Below are positions 50,933-62,456 of a stretch of DNA of 64,000 nt, piece by piece. The stretch lies in contig OU744451.1 of assembly GCA_916610825.1 (NCBI GenBank), forward strand, positions 3,616,345 to 3,680,344, written 5' to 3'. Position numbers and translations under genes: made by a program. Under the pieces are notes generated by a model, which ran no database searches, was not told where the DNA came from, and saw only the letters and a list, made by a program, of their open reading frames with translations. The DNA is from Haliclystus octoradiatus (taxonomy: Eukaryota; Cnidaria; Staurozoa; Stauromedusae; Haliclystidae). The stretch's first letter is position 1; every line of letters begins with the position of its first letter.

Positions 50933-51345
50933 TTGGATTGTTCTATTGACTGTGAATCAAGAACGTCTGTTGAGCCAGACAATACAGTGCAAATTCGGCA
51001 TTTCCAAGAGGTTATTTTCTCTGCTTGATGCTTTGTGATTTTAAGCAGCTCAGATGAAAGGGTTGCTTGCAACTGTGGCAACACACAAACTTCTTCCTGT
51101 AGTTGAACCGTTGGCAGATTTTACAAATCTTGGGTAAAATCTCAGAAATGGTTGATGAGTCCAAGATATTATCCTCCGGTTCCCAAGAGCTGTAGCTGTT
51201 GTTCAACCCTGTCCATTTGAAAGGCAACTCTGTTTTTCCATTACCAAATCTCGATTCCAAAATCCTGTCGATGTTGAACGCTCTGGTCTCCGTGTTATTA
51301 ATATACTGCTTCCATTTCTTCAAAAATGATTTTTTTCGCTCTTGA
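50933..51345 (-). pseudogene. Chromodomain plus PHD finger, N-terminal part of the minus-strand retroelement
   Basis: The chromodomain (about 51270-51130) shows FNIDRILESR, LPFKWTG and SSWEPEDN, giving the aromatic positions of a methyl-lysine cage. About 20 residues later a PHD/C4HC3 finger follows: CKIC, VCCHSC, PFHLSC and, after a one-base frame change near 51040, WKCRIC. Such readers recognise histone tails; here they could guide a retroelement to chromatin, which is inference. The segment ends at the insertion site (50932). Its continuation beyond 47754 leads into the region before the RT. A host chromatin gene is the alternative, but the continuity across the nested insertion favours an element protein. 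Confidence 0.75.
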
Positions 51346-51976
51346 TAACTGAATGACTTGTCAATTGGTCAAGTTAAAACAAAACTATAATATTCAAATG
51401 CTAATAATAATAATAATAATTTTGGTCAATTAAGTAAGTCTTTGTTTTATTATCAATTAAACGAGTATTCTAATTTTTGGACCTCCAAAACAAAAACACG
51501 TCTTCACTCTCTTGTTCCCTAGCGCATAGTTGGAATCAAATAGATGATGATTGAGACCTTTTTTGGGCGGAATCAACATATATTATTAGTTACGGATCCA
51601 ATTTAAAAAGATAAAGCATTCCTTTATATTCCTCTTTATCACTCCACAGAGTATATCAGTAAACGATACAATTCTGCGTTTATAAATGTATTCTTTTTCA
51701 TTCGATCAATTTCACAATACATTATTCTATATTATAAAAGAGAAACCAGTATATAGCGGTATCCAAGGTTTCTTGTTTCGTGGTATAAATATGCCTTCAG
51801 GCTAGGTTATGCACCATATTTTACGAAAAGTATCAACACATTCTGATACGCCATACCAATTTGACACAACATGAAATAATACAAATTTGTTTTTGGGATT
51901 TTATTTTGGACAAGGCAAAATTGGCGTAACTGTTTGTTTGAACTTCGACTGCTCTTGTGAAAAGAGAATGTAGGCT
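51346..51976. other. Spacer between the chromodomain element and Mutator-like copy B
   Basis: AT-rich, with a short (AAT)n tract near 51402-51420. No exon of the host gene at 57.9-60.7 kb could be recognised here. Confidence 0.5.
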
Positions 51977-51985
51977 CTGGGCATG

Positions 51986-52715
51986 GGTAAACAGAATATT
52001 CAACAGGCTGCATGGAGTCATGCGCAGTAGCACCCTGTCCCGTCTGATATTTTGGCCACATCTGAATTAAATCTGAATCTCGCACGATTGACTGTACTTC
52101 GGTTTGATTTGTATTTCAAACTCAACTTGACTTTGAGATTTCTGATGGCGGCCAGAAAATGGCGGTCTTGTCCGAACGTAATGAGATTAAAGTTTCAAAA
52201 TAACAGCTTTCGACAATAGTCATCGTCATATGATATAATTTGTGTGGATACAAAGTTCTTATCCTGGTCATCGTAAAATTCCAGTACAGTTGATGTAACA
52301 TTTATCAATTATTTGCATGTCTAGCCTACGTTGTTACTTATCAACGAACAGTCTAACAGAGACAGAGTACACGGTGTATTTTTAAATAGCTAATATTGAA
52401 TATTGGACAGGGTAAGGGAAGATATTTGAAAAATTAACATGAAGTATAGTGTAATCTAATTCAGCTTTGAATAGTAAGATATGATAATATCAATATAACA
52501 TCAAAACATGAATAAATTGTACACATAGAATAGGCTAGTCTATATTTTCTAAAGTCATTGCTCGTAGACTAGCCTACCTTCAAATCATAGTCTATAACCT
52601 ACATTAATCAGGAAAGTAAGGGAAGGAGCTCACTCAATCAACTGCGGTAATAATTGATGATAGTGAGGCTTAGTGATCCACTGTCTATGATATGATTATC
52701 ATATATATATTTATT
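51986..52715. repeat. Left TIR of Mutator-like copy B
   Basis: Matches the reverse complement of 56870-57606 and, over its first ~300 bases, copy A at about 80% by eye. Confidence 0.88.
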
Positions 52716-53639
52716 TATCAGCTTTAATTTTAATCAATTCGTTGAATAAGAAATTGATTTTTTAAATCTTAATAATTCTCAAATATTCAATATATTTCAA
52801 AATGTTAGTTATGATATGATATGTTAATATAGTACTTCTTATCGATAAAATCTCTACCAAGCCACAGAGTTTTGACTGAAACAAGTCAGTTGCAGTGTAT
52901 TGCGCTGAAAGTCTTCATACCATTAACAATTATATTGAAGCTTCAAAACTAACAGCGTGCAGTATTAATCAATTCAGAAAATATCAATTATCTGAATTCC
53001 ATAAAACAATGTAAATATTTAAAAATGCATGAATGAACGATAGGCTTTTAATCAATTTATTTCAATTTTAAAAGCTACAAGTAGGCGTAACTGTAGTATA
53101 GTTCAATGATAGCAAGAGCCAGTATATATGTTCATGTCATCTTGAAGCAAGACCATACGCATTGTGCATCAGATCGAATTTACACAAAATTGATTACGGG
53201 TATGAATGTTGTAATGATCCGATTCCAATCCGATTTGAAGCAATATGCCAATTATAAATATAATCCGATTCGAAGCAAATAATTTGTAATTAATGTAAAC
53301 TAATCCTAGTTTTTAATGAATAAATTTATGGGTGATTGCTTGATACAGTCTCAGGCGCTTTAATCAGATATCTTTTAACTTGATGCTGGATATTCTGCGT
53401 TAGACACTTAGTTACTACTACTGTGATAAAATAGAAAACTACCACACAGCAATAATAAATACCAGCATGAATAAATGTGACGTACTATCACTGTATGTCG
53501 TATAGCTGGCTTTGCTATAACAACAACTAATTGGTATTCAAGACCCAATGGATAGTGAGCACAATGAAGGCTAAACTGTATCTAATTTATTATTCAATCT
53601 ACACATAGACAACATAGATAGATTACAGGAATCATATAG

Positions 53640-54000
53640 GGTGTTGACATGAGACAGTCACATACAGCACATCAAAATGATAATACAATACGTACAATGA
53701 ATCAATAATCTTGATCATTTCCTTGAAGAAATTGTATAATTCATTTCACATCAAACGTGTAATTGATGTACTAGAGAGTGGAATACTAGACAGTGGAACA
53801 TGAATGTCGCTATATGTACAAGAAGCGGTCAGTTGAGAGGAAACTAGAACACATTGATTAATCACTACAAAGTACAAATACTCTTCCAAGTTTCAAAATC
53901 CAAAATCATCTGGAATCAATAAATACAAATTTTACCCAGTCCAAAGACCTAAAATATCACTACCTGGATGCGATCCAATCTGATTGGATTCGCACATCTT
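53640..54000. repeat. Diverged dispersed repeat, paired with 20620-21010
   Basis: Shares agaacacattgattaat, tacaaatactc and aagacctaaaatat in order with 20620-21010. Unknown type. Confidence 0.55.
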
Positions 54001-54448
54001 TAATACGCAGGTGCAAAATAAATGAGGCTCAAAACTTTCAGAGGTTAAATTTGTTATTCACAACTAACATGTATATGTACTTTTGGAATGGTCAAATTCT
54101 TTAATTATTATATTTTCTTATTCGTAATTGACAATATTGTCACTTTAGTTTAACTTTCGTTGTGAGTTTGATTTTAAACACAGCCAAAAAGGTTGAAGGT
54201 TGTTCACTTAAATTATACCTGTCAGATATGACTCTGTGATAGTATGATTAATGTAGGTTCTATTACAAAGTTTATATTATAGAGGGTATGATTTCTTCAT
54301 TACTCAGAAATTTGGTCCTGATGCTTTTAAGAAAGTTTCTTTTAAATTTTATTTCATTTTATTATTACAAAATATTTCATTAATTATTATCATATGATTT
54401 TCACATAGATATATCTTTGGTTGGTGCTACGCAAATAAGTAGGCCTAT

Positions 54449-54840
54449 TCCCCTACGAAAAATTTGTTGAGTTCATGAACTATTCATGAACCTTAAATAC
54501 AAGCCTGTTTTACACATTCTGGGCAGTAGTCAGTTTTCTGAGAAGTTATTTTAAATGTAGTTTTTCAATTTGAATAGGCCTTTCAAGAAACATTAGAATA
54601 ACTGTTGCGTTGAGTCGTTTCAACTTTTCAAAGTGCAGTACTATACATACTGATCTTCATACTATACACTTATTTTTGTGCTGCTTTCAATTCTTCTTAC
54701 TGACAATTTTTACAGCCTTGATAGTTTGGGCTGAACGTAGCTATAGCTGGTTAAATGGCCTGTTTTTCATGAACAATTCATGAATATTTGTTGGTCCATT
54801 TAAAGTTCAAGAACTGTTATCACAGCCTGCATTTTGCGTA
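54449..54840. repeat. Probable GTTCATGAAC-family MITE, interrupted
   Basis: Left end cccctacgaaaaattt followed by gttcatgaactattcatgaac, and on the right gaacaattcatgaatatt and gttcaagaactgttatcacag. The ends are less clear than in the copy at 43078. Confidence 0.45.
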
Positions 54841-55659
54841 TACTTTTACGGATTAACCAAAGAGCAGCAGACTAGGTGGCAGCCATGGGCCTTGTGAGAG
54901 GATCAAAACAGACGGGAAATCTTGCACTAGAGCAAGTTAAATAGGCACGTTCTTTAAACATTCTTGAGCACGGGCTTTACTTAGCGTATACTTTATTTCT
55001 AATCATCGATAATATAAATGACACCAATGCCATGTATCCTTGTTCAGTAGATTATGTAGGCAATCAAGGTGTTTTTGCATACTATTGGTTCTCCCAGACG
55101 TCAGCACAGTTTCGAAATGATGGAAAACAAAGGCATCAAACAAAATCTTTCTTGTTTCTAGATGTAAACATCAAGTGAAACTTACTACTGTTGTGCAGGA
55201 ACGTTTTCTAATTCATGATTGGTAAATTGATAGTTGTTAAATGAATTCAATTAATTTCGACAATACAGGCAAAGAGAAATTGCTCCATAATTATTGTTAT
55301 CCTGTTTATGAATATATTTGTGAATAGGGCTAATTTGACTACATTGAACAACGCACACTGAAAATACCCATGTGACAAGAGAGAGATTCAAAACTCAGAG
55401 GGGGTGTAAGAGGAGAGTTTCAGACAAAATTGGTACAAAATTAGAAATGCATTTGATTGATTCTGAAGTGACTTAAAAGAAGGTAGCAGTGGAGACAGAT
55501 TATCTACAAGACTCGAGTAACAATGGCTTCAAAGGTTTTGGTACAGCATTGTGCTGCCCAGGGTTGCACCCATGTAGCTTTTTCTGCTACAGTATTCCAG
55601 GACCACGCCAAACGCCTAGTCTTATTAAAATTAATTTGAAAACAATGGCCACATGCTCC

Positions 55660-56000
55660 TTTGCCAGAATTCATATTGGTCACCTCTATGCAGCAGCCAA
55701 CCGTCTACAGTGGTCACTCTTGGTATGCCTGAAATAGTATTTTCTATCTAATCAACCCTGCATATAAAGGCCACCTGCATATAATGGTGTGATGGGATCA
55801 ACTAATTGAAATTACAATGAGCTCTATTACATGAAAGTTACTGGTACATATAGATAAAATACATTGTGTGAGGCGATGAGGTATCAAACCCCGGTCTCCC
55901 ACAGGAACTTCATGCACTCTACTATTGAGCTACCAGTCTACATTGATCAATTTATCTACCTCTCATAGCTGGCTGCTATACACAGATTTCAACTGTAAAC
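55660..56000 (-). repeat. 'cctg-tata' family MITE carrying a tRNA-like insert
   Basis: Inverted relative of 27830-28020: gtggtcactcttggtatg, gaaatagtattttctat and cataaaggccacctgcat-type blocks in reverse order. A tRNA-like sequence (55870-55940) lies between its arms. Confidence 0.5.
55870..55940 (-). other. tRNA-like sequence (tRNA pseudogene or SINE head)
   Basis: On the minus strand an A-box-like TAGCTCAATAGTAGAGTG is followed by a B-box-like GGTTTGATACC at normal spacing (55922-55935 and 55880-55890). The 3' half shows no clean acceptor pairing and no CCA context, so it is more likely a SINE promoter or pseudogene than a working tRNA. Confidence 0.5.
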
Positions 56001-56869
56001 TTTCTAAACTCATTATTTTGATGTTTGCTTGAAGAACATCAATTTTCATAAATGTATGATGATATTTTTAGTAAAAGAGTACACACACAGAAGTAGGCCC
56101 TACACGAAATATAAACCATCCCTCTATTGTTTCATGATTTCTGCCAAGGCATGTTAGGGGCATATTTGCTATTGAAAAGTTAACATTTCTCTTTGCTGAT
56201 TACTAGGCTTAATCTACAAAACAGTGTACAGTCGAGCTCTCAGCCTCCCGTATGTTTAACATAATTTTCTAGGAGGTAGTTTAATATCACAAGACATCCT
56301 GATGAAGGTTACCGATGTTGCTTAAATTTTAATTATCTTGACTGATCACCTCAGAATGCTGTCTCTTTCAACTTTGTAGGGGCCTACCCTTTATAAATCA
56401 AAAATTAGCTTAGCCCATAATCTTGTAGATTGTCCATTAGTTATTTGTTGTGTAAGTATCTCATATTGATGCATATACACACATGTTGATACATATTAAT
56501 TAATAATTATTATAGGCAAGGTGTAAAGGATTATGACAAAGTAATCGTCCCAAATGCCACAATTGTTCTGTTTCTGCAAGTGATTAAGAGTCCATTTATT
56601 AGCTGTGCTATATCCACGGTGGAACACTTTATCAGAGGATTTTGTTCTGCAAGTAGCCTACATTTCTATGATTTTAAACAATATTACAAACATTTACTCT
56701 GGCTCAGTGTTGCAAAGTCTACAATACAAATAGATAAGTTTGTTTACTATTTCAGATAAGTTGTTTTTAAAAACAATAACTATTAGTTTTCAACTGAATT
56801 GAGATACTGTGTGTAGTGGAGACCAAAAGCTCTTCCATAATAGTCGCTCATTAATGTTAGCTTTTTTGT

Positions 56870-57606
56870 AATTTAATAAATACTATATCAGATCAAAGAC
56901 AGTGGATCACTAAGCCTATCTATCATCAGTTAGTACCTTGGCCCTTACTTGATTGAGTAAGCTCCTTCCTTCCCCTACTTTTCTGATTAATGTAGGTTAT
57001 AGACTATGATTTGAAGGTAGGCTAGTCTACGAGCAATGACTTTAGAAAATATAGACTAGCCTATTCTATGTGTACAATTTATTCATGTTTTGATGTTATA
57101 TTGATATTATCATATCTTATTATTCAAAGCTGACTTATTACACCATATTTAATGTTAATTTTTCAAATATCTTCCCTTACCCTGTCCAATATTCAATATT
57201 AGCTATTTAAAAATACACCGTGTACTCTGTCTCTGTTAGACTGTTCGTTGATAAGTAACAACGTAGGCTAGACATGCAAATAATTGATAAATGTTACATC
57301 AACTGTACTGGAATTTTACGATGACCAGGATAAGAACTTTGTATCCACACAAATTATATTATATGACGATGACTATTGTCGAAAGCTGTTATTTTGAAAC
57401 TTTAATCTCATTACATTCGGACAAGACCGCCATTTTCTGGCCGCCATCAGAAATCTCAAAGTCAAGTTGAGTTTGAAATACAAATCAAACCGAAGTACAG
57501 TCAATCGTGCGAGATTCAGATTTATTTCAGATGTGGCCAAAATATCAGACGGGACAGGGTGCTACTGCGCATGACTCCATGCAGCCTGTTGAATATTCTG
57601 TTTACC
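56870..57606. repeat. Right TIR of Mutator-like copy B
   Basis: Reverse complement of 51986-52715; ends ...CTGTTTACC before the CTGGGCATG duplication. Confidence 0.88.
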
Positions 57607-57930
57607 CTGGGCATGTAGGCTCTGAGTAACCGAATTCAAGAGACTTTTTCAGTCCTATATTCATACAAAATGATTCGAAATTTTTGATAAAAATTAGTAT
57701 AAATCAACGAACGGTGCCAATTGAAAATTACACGAACATTGGCAGGGACGTAAACACATGTCTAACCAGCCTCATCAATTATACAAATATTGCCGTGACA
57801 AATATTTTGTTAAAACTTTTGAATTTCTTATAGTAACCCATATAATCTTCTTGCACAAGAAAGCGTTCAATTCTGCTAATACTAATATTGTCCAAATATC
57901 ATATAGTAATCAAAACAAATTATTACTTAC

Positions 57931-60659
57931 GTAGCTTGATGGGCAGTCTATCCAATATCTCGCTGCACCACCTGTTTGCCCCGCTGTTTGCATCACTAAT
58001 TCTTCTGTCGCGGAACTTGCAGTAGCCAATGTACAGTAATCGATAGCACTCTGGTAAACCACTATAAAGCATGGAAAAAGTTAAAAGATGAATTTAACAA
58101 CACGTAGCGAGAACATTCATCAATGTTTTTTGCCAGGATTTTGTTAATTGTGATCTTAATAGTGTTGTACATATACTCGTCAAGATTTTAAATCTATGTT
58201 TGTAAATGCAATGAAAGGTAAGAAGAACGGGTTGTTCAATTGAGCAACATTGATTATTAATTGAACAACATCGTCTACAAATTTAGACAATAAATATATA
58301 TACTGTATGATATCGGGATGATATCAAATCTAAGGTTAATTGTGAGGAGTATATAGAAATGTTGTTTCTCTGTCGCTATCTTCACACTGTAGCTGATAGT
58401 TTGGATGGATAATGGATTATCCAGAAGATTCCTCAAAACTGAAATCAATAACTGTTTTAATGTTTTTTTTTCTTTTAACCTAATTTCTAAATTATTAAAG
58501 CAGCTCCTAAGAAAGGTAACAGGTCTCGTAGTAAGTCTCCGATAAGAACATTCTCATAGAATAATCTGAATGACTTGAAAACTATTATAAATTGGAAATA
58601 AAATACAACGTACAAAGACCATATTTTCTCGTAAACTTTCGTCAATGTTATGTTGGAGTTTCGATGTGTATGTTTTTTATTTTTGGGAAAGAGTATTAGC
58701 CATTTTAGAAATAACAATATAGCTTTGCCAAAACGTGATAAGTATGTTCTTTCGTTTCAGATCAATCAACAACATTATTTTGGCTCTTATAGCTTTGAAG
58801 GTGTAATGAAAGCTTCTGTAATTTACAATTCAGCATTTCACAATATAAACAATAAAAATCAGCCATAAAAATCAACCACATTAATTTGGAAAACATTGAG
58901 CATATCCTCAATTGATAAATGGGTAATTTACATATAGTTTTGTAGATTTCAGCAGATATAGTTTGGCAGACACTCCTGTGGGACTTTAGCTTATTTTCGG
59001 TCAGTTTTAGAATCAGACTTATGATATTCTTCGCTGCTGATAATAATAATAATGAGTCAAAAAGGTTTCTCAAAAGCTCAATTGTAAGGATCCTAGTATT
59101 AATTTACCAAATCAAAACAAAATTGCCTAAAAATGCATGTTGATACATAGCATTCAACACACATACAATGAGATATTTAATGTGGTATTTAACCGGTTAA
59201 TAATTCATCTGCTTTATATGATGCATGGGGCTCAAATTATATACACTTGTTCTATTTAACAATTCATCGGTTTCGCATATTTAGGAAATAAACACTCAAA
59301 GTCATCACATATTAATATAAAAGATTTAATGAGTTATCTGTGTGTTTTTATTAAAACCGTACTTACACTCTAAACGGTTTCCATTTCCATCAACAGCAAT
59401 GTATGGGTCGGTAACTGTGAAATGTAATGAGGAATGAAAATTGATATTGCAATGTAGCTATTTATGATTTAATTAGCACATTATTTTGAGGATTGATTGT
59501 ACTCTGTCAATGAAATTGGTTAGCAATTTGCGAAATAAAAACATTATGAAAATATCGATAAAATATACAAATGACCATACACCAGGAACTATATCAAATA
59601 TGAAATACAACAATAATCACATTCATCTATGAATATATAAGAATTCTTTTCTATCGATTTATTGACCAATAAGTATAGTGTTAGCCTATTTTTGTTATAA
59701 ATATCATTTTCTTTATAACTTAATTGGGAGTGTTTTCAGAGCCATTATACGAGTCTATAGCATTATAAGAATTAATATTGGTATTTATTATACTTAATCT
59801 GTTGACATATTAATATAAAAGATTTAATGAGTTATTTGTGTGTCTTTATTAAAACCGTATTTACTCTCTAAAGGGTTTCCATTTCCACAAAAGCACACAA
59901 TTTCTACTGTACCTGGAATTGAAAATTGATGATGATCCTGGAAAAGAGAAATCAAAAAGAAAAATTGATCTACTAATTATAAGTTCTCAATCTTAGCCTG
60001 TTTACAACTTTAAAACTGATACATCTCTCAGAATGAAATCTTAGGCAAGATCTTGTACCCATTTTCTACATTGAGAGTGAGATTTGTGTAACACAGGCTA
60101 GAGAAACATTTCAATGAGCTGTTGTGCTGAATTTCTTGATGATGAAACAGGTGTTACAACGAGTCAACTGATATGATGTTGTGGTTGTAGTAACAGCATA
60201 GGGATAATGATCAAGTGTCGTGCCCAGCATTAGGTAAAATACACATATAACTAAATAGACGCCTGTTTTTAGCACAATGTAATATAGTATACCTAGTATA
60301 TACACCTTGAAACATTATTTAAAGAGACATTTGCTTCTTACTGTGAATATTTTGTTGTTGTCAATGTAAATTGCAATTTGTTTCTCCTCCTTGTTGATCT
60401 GATTAAGAAAAATTTGACATCTGTTTCCATCAAAATTTTGTAACTGATTCCATTCGATTGTAACACACTCATCTTTTAATAAAGAGCATTTCAGTCCGCA
60501 TTGTACTTGGGAGACGGCAGTAACATATATTGATGATGTGTAGATCAGAACTTCACGATTTGGCAGTGGCTTTGTTAGTAAAGATAGTGTATCGCCATAT
60601 GCAATACTCAAGAATAAGATCACGTAAGGCAGATATCTTGCCATTTTCTGTATATTCAT
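57931..60659 (-). CDS. Secreted PAN/apple plus C-type-lectin-like protein (3'-incomplete host gene)
   Basis: Predicted secreted or surface binding protein. Exon 1 (60659-60342) has a signal peptide (MARYLPYVILFLSIAYG; an upstream in-frame ATG at 60659 is also possible) and a PAN/apple-like region with QCGLKCSLLKDEC and GNRCQIF. Exon 2 (59937-59865) and exon 3 (59414-59367) are short and share a GNGN...LE motif, so one is a duplicate of the other. Exon 4 (58061-57931) reads like the middle of a C-type lectin fold: DYCTLATASS...WIDCPSSY. All junctions are GT-AG and intron phases agree (0, 1, 1). The donor at 57930-57925 (GTAAGT) shows that more exons should follow, but Mutator-like copy B begins 325 bp further on and none could be found. 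The lectin call rests on one exon. Confidence 0.7.
58062..59366. other. Intron of the PAN/lectin-like gene
   Basis: Intron between exons 3 and 4. AT-rich, with no further exon or element recognised. Confidence 0.55.
59310..59937 (-). repeat. Tandem duplication of a short exon and its flanking intron
   Basis: 59310-59392 and 59809-59891 share about 80 bp (tattaatataaaagattta, gttat-tgtgtgt-ttt, attaaaaccgta, gtttccatttcc) including the 3' part of exons 3 and 2 and their splice donors. The copies are about 499 bp apart and about 92% identical by eye. Confidence 0.8.
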
Positions 60660-61650
60660 TCTTTTGAACTTGGGTTTGTGTTGAACAACTGGAATTAAAC
60701 ATTGAAGACAAAATATAGTTTACCTGGTATAGGCTGTTTTATAATGTATGTTATTAGTTATATTGCATACATTTGATGTAACTGTGTAATTAAGGAATGT
60801 AACAGCTAACAGTGTTGTGAATATATTGCTAATGTTATATGTGATATGTGATCACGGATGTAGCCACATGAGTCTGACCGGGGGTTTTGTCGATTTTGCC
60901 CGACGAATTTAGCATTTTGTGCGATGGAAAGAATTGGCATTAGGATATTCGGGAGCTAAAAGTATTGTACCTCCGGAATTGCATGATTTTGCAATTTGTC
61001 GTCTCGAAATTGTCCGAAATATAAGTCATAAATTTTATTGGAGGGTGTCGAAGGATTTACGGCAGTGTATGTGATTGGTTATGTTTTGTCATGTGTAAGC
61101 TGTTTTTGATAATTTTCTACGCACTATACTACTACTAACACATACAAATCTGTATACTATATAATTGTACGAATAACGAAGTTCTTATATGTCCGTAGGT
61201 ACCAATAACAATAATTGTAATCATGGCTGTACTCAGAACTCATCTTGTATGAAGAATTATAAACAAACTTGAGCCGATTTGTATTCGTATTGAAAATTGA
61301 AAGGTAATCTGATGGTGTAATATATTTGCACTGGTAAACTTCATTTGTTATCTCTTATTTTGAGTGTTTCATCCGAGAGCACTAATTTGAAAAAATAACT
61401 AACCAAACCTATAGCTTGCATTCGTCGAATTATAAAAATGCGTGATGTTCGTCCGTAGAAAATGTCCTTCTAGTGATTGTCACCGGAAATAAGGTCAGTG
61501 ATAATGTTGAATTTTAAAACTGCCAAACCTCTAGAATAAACGGACAATTAGAGAGAATATGTAACTGTCTCATACTATTTATAACTTAAACTTCAAAAAT
61601 TCACTTCGAAGATTTGAACATGCTCCAAACCTCAATTAAATAATAAATAC
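60660..61650. other. Region upstream of the PAN/lectin-like gene
   Basis: Would contain its promoter. No clear TATA/initiator pair can be assigned among the many AT-rich words, and no other gene is visible. Confidence 0.45.
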
Positions 61651-61654
61651 CTAA

Positions 61655-61776
61655 TGTATGACGCCGAGGAAAATAGTGAGTTTTATTTCCCCAATGACCC
61701 CCCAATGGTAGGAAGTCTTCCGAGGAACCAGAGCGGAGAGGAAATAAAACTCACAATTTCCAGAGGCAGTCATACA
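61655..61776. repeat. Short foldback element (122 bp)
   Basis: tgtatgacgccgagg...gtgagttttatttcc at the left is complementary to ggaaataaaactcac...cagtcataca at the right, with arms of about 38 bp. It is a small MITE or solitary hairpin. Confidence 0.7.
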
Positions 61777-61902
61777 TCAAGTGCTTTAGTATTTTCATGG
61801 TTTCAACTAAACAATAAAGACACAGCCAATAGTAATACTGTAATTGAATTATCCATTTTACAGTACTGCAAAATGCAACAATAACAATGAAGCGAAGAGA
61901 AT

Positions 61903-62158
<256 letters not shown>

Positions 62159-62327
62159 TAAGCAATTTATTCACCCATAACAGGGTAGAAGATCTCCTTT
62201 ACAAGTTTAGTGCTAAAATAATTAAAGTTAAATTTATAAATTCGGATACATAATACTTTGGTAGATACATAGTCGAATTCTAACGTAAAATAAATGATTT
62301 GTAGCTATAAGGGTTTGTACGGAAACA

Positions 62328-62328
<1 letters not shown>

Positions 62329-62386
<58 letters not shown>

Positions 62387-62387
62387 C
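62329..62387 (-). repeat. (TAA)n-type tail of the I-like LINE
   Basis: About 19 ATT units on the plus strand, roughly 70 bp beyond the stop codon of the minus-strand LINE. I-clade LINEs commonly end in TAA repeats, so this is probably the element's 3' tail. Confidence 0.65.
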
Positions 62388-62456
62388 TGTCTGTATATTA
62401 ATTTATTTATTTTTTTGTTTCGTTTGTTTTTCAACTAAAAGTGATATTATATTAAT

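Larger units (their letters stand above)
45700..51345 (-). mobile_element. RLE-class non-LTR retrotransposon with chromodomain and PHD finger, split by a nested LINE
   Basis: The element reads on the minus strand from about 51345 to 50933, is interrupted by a plus-strand element (47755-50917), and continues from 47754 to about 45700. Both edges carry acttgcattgtggca, and crossing them joins the PHD part to the region upstream of the RT. It lacks the C-terminal zinc knuckle and nuclease expected after the last recognisable block, so it is 3'-truncated or deleted at about 45700. Frame changes and stops show it is inactive. Confidence 0.8.
51986..57606. mobile_element. Mutator-like long-TIR element, copy B (5.62 kb, non-autonomous)
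   Basis: Inverted arms of about 730 bp (51986-52715 and 56870-57606), roughly 97% identical by eye, begin GGTAAACAGAATATTCAAC. A perfect 9-bp CTGGGCATG lies at 51977-51985 and 57607-57615. The outer parts of the arms match copy A. No transposase lies between them; instead there are MITE fragments, a tRNA-like sequence and the repeat shared with 20620-21010. The right edge is 325 bp from an exon of the secreted-protein gene, so the element probably sits in an intron or downstream of that gene. Confidence 0.9.

Noticed and set aside
51807-52085. Minus-strand 92-residue open frame spanning 51807-52085
   Set aside because: It crosses the edge of Mutator-like copy B and has no domain; I found no evidence that it is an exon of the lectin-like gene.
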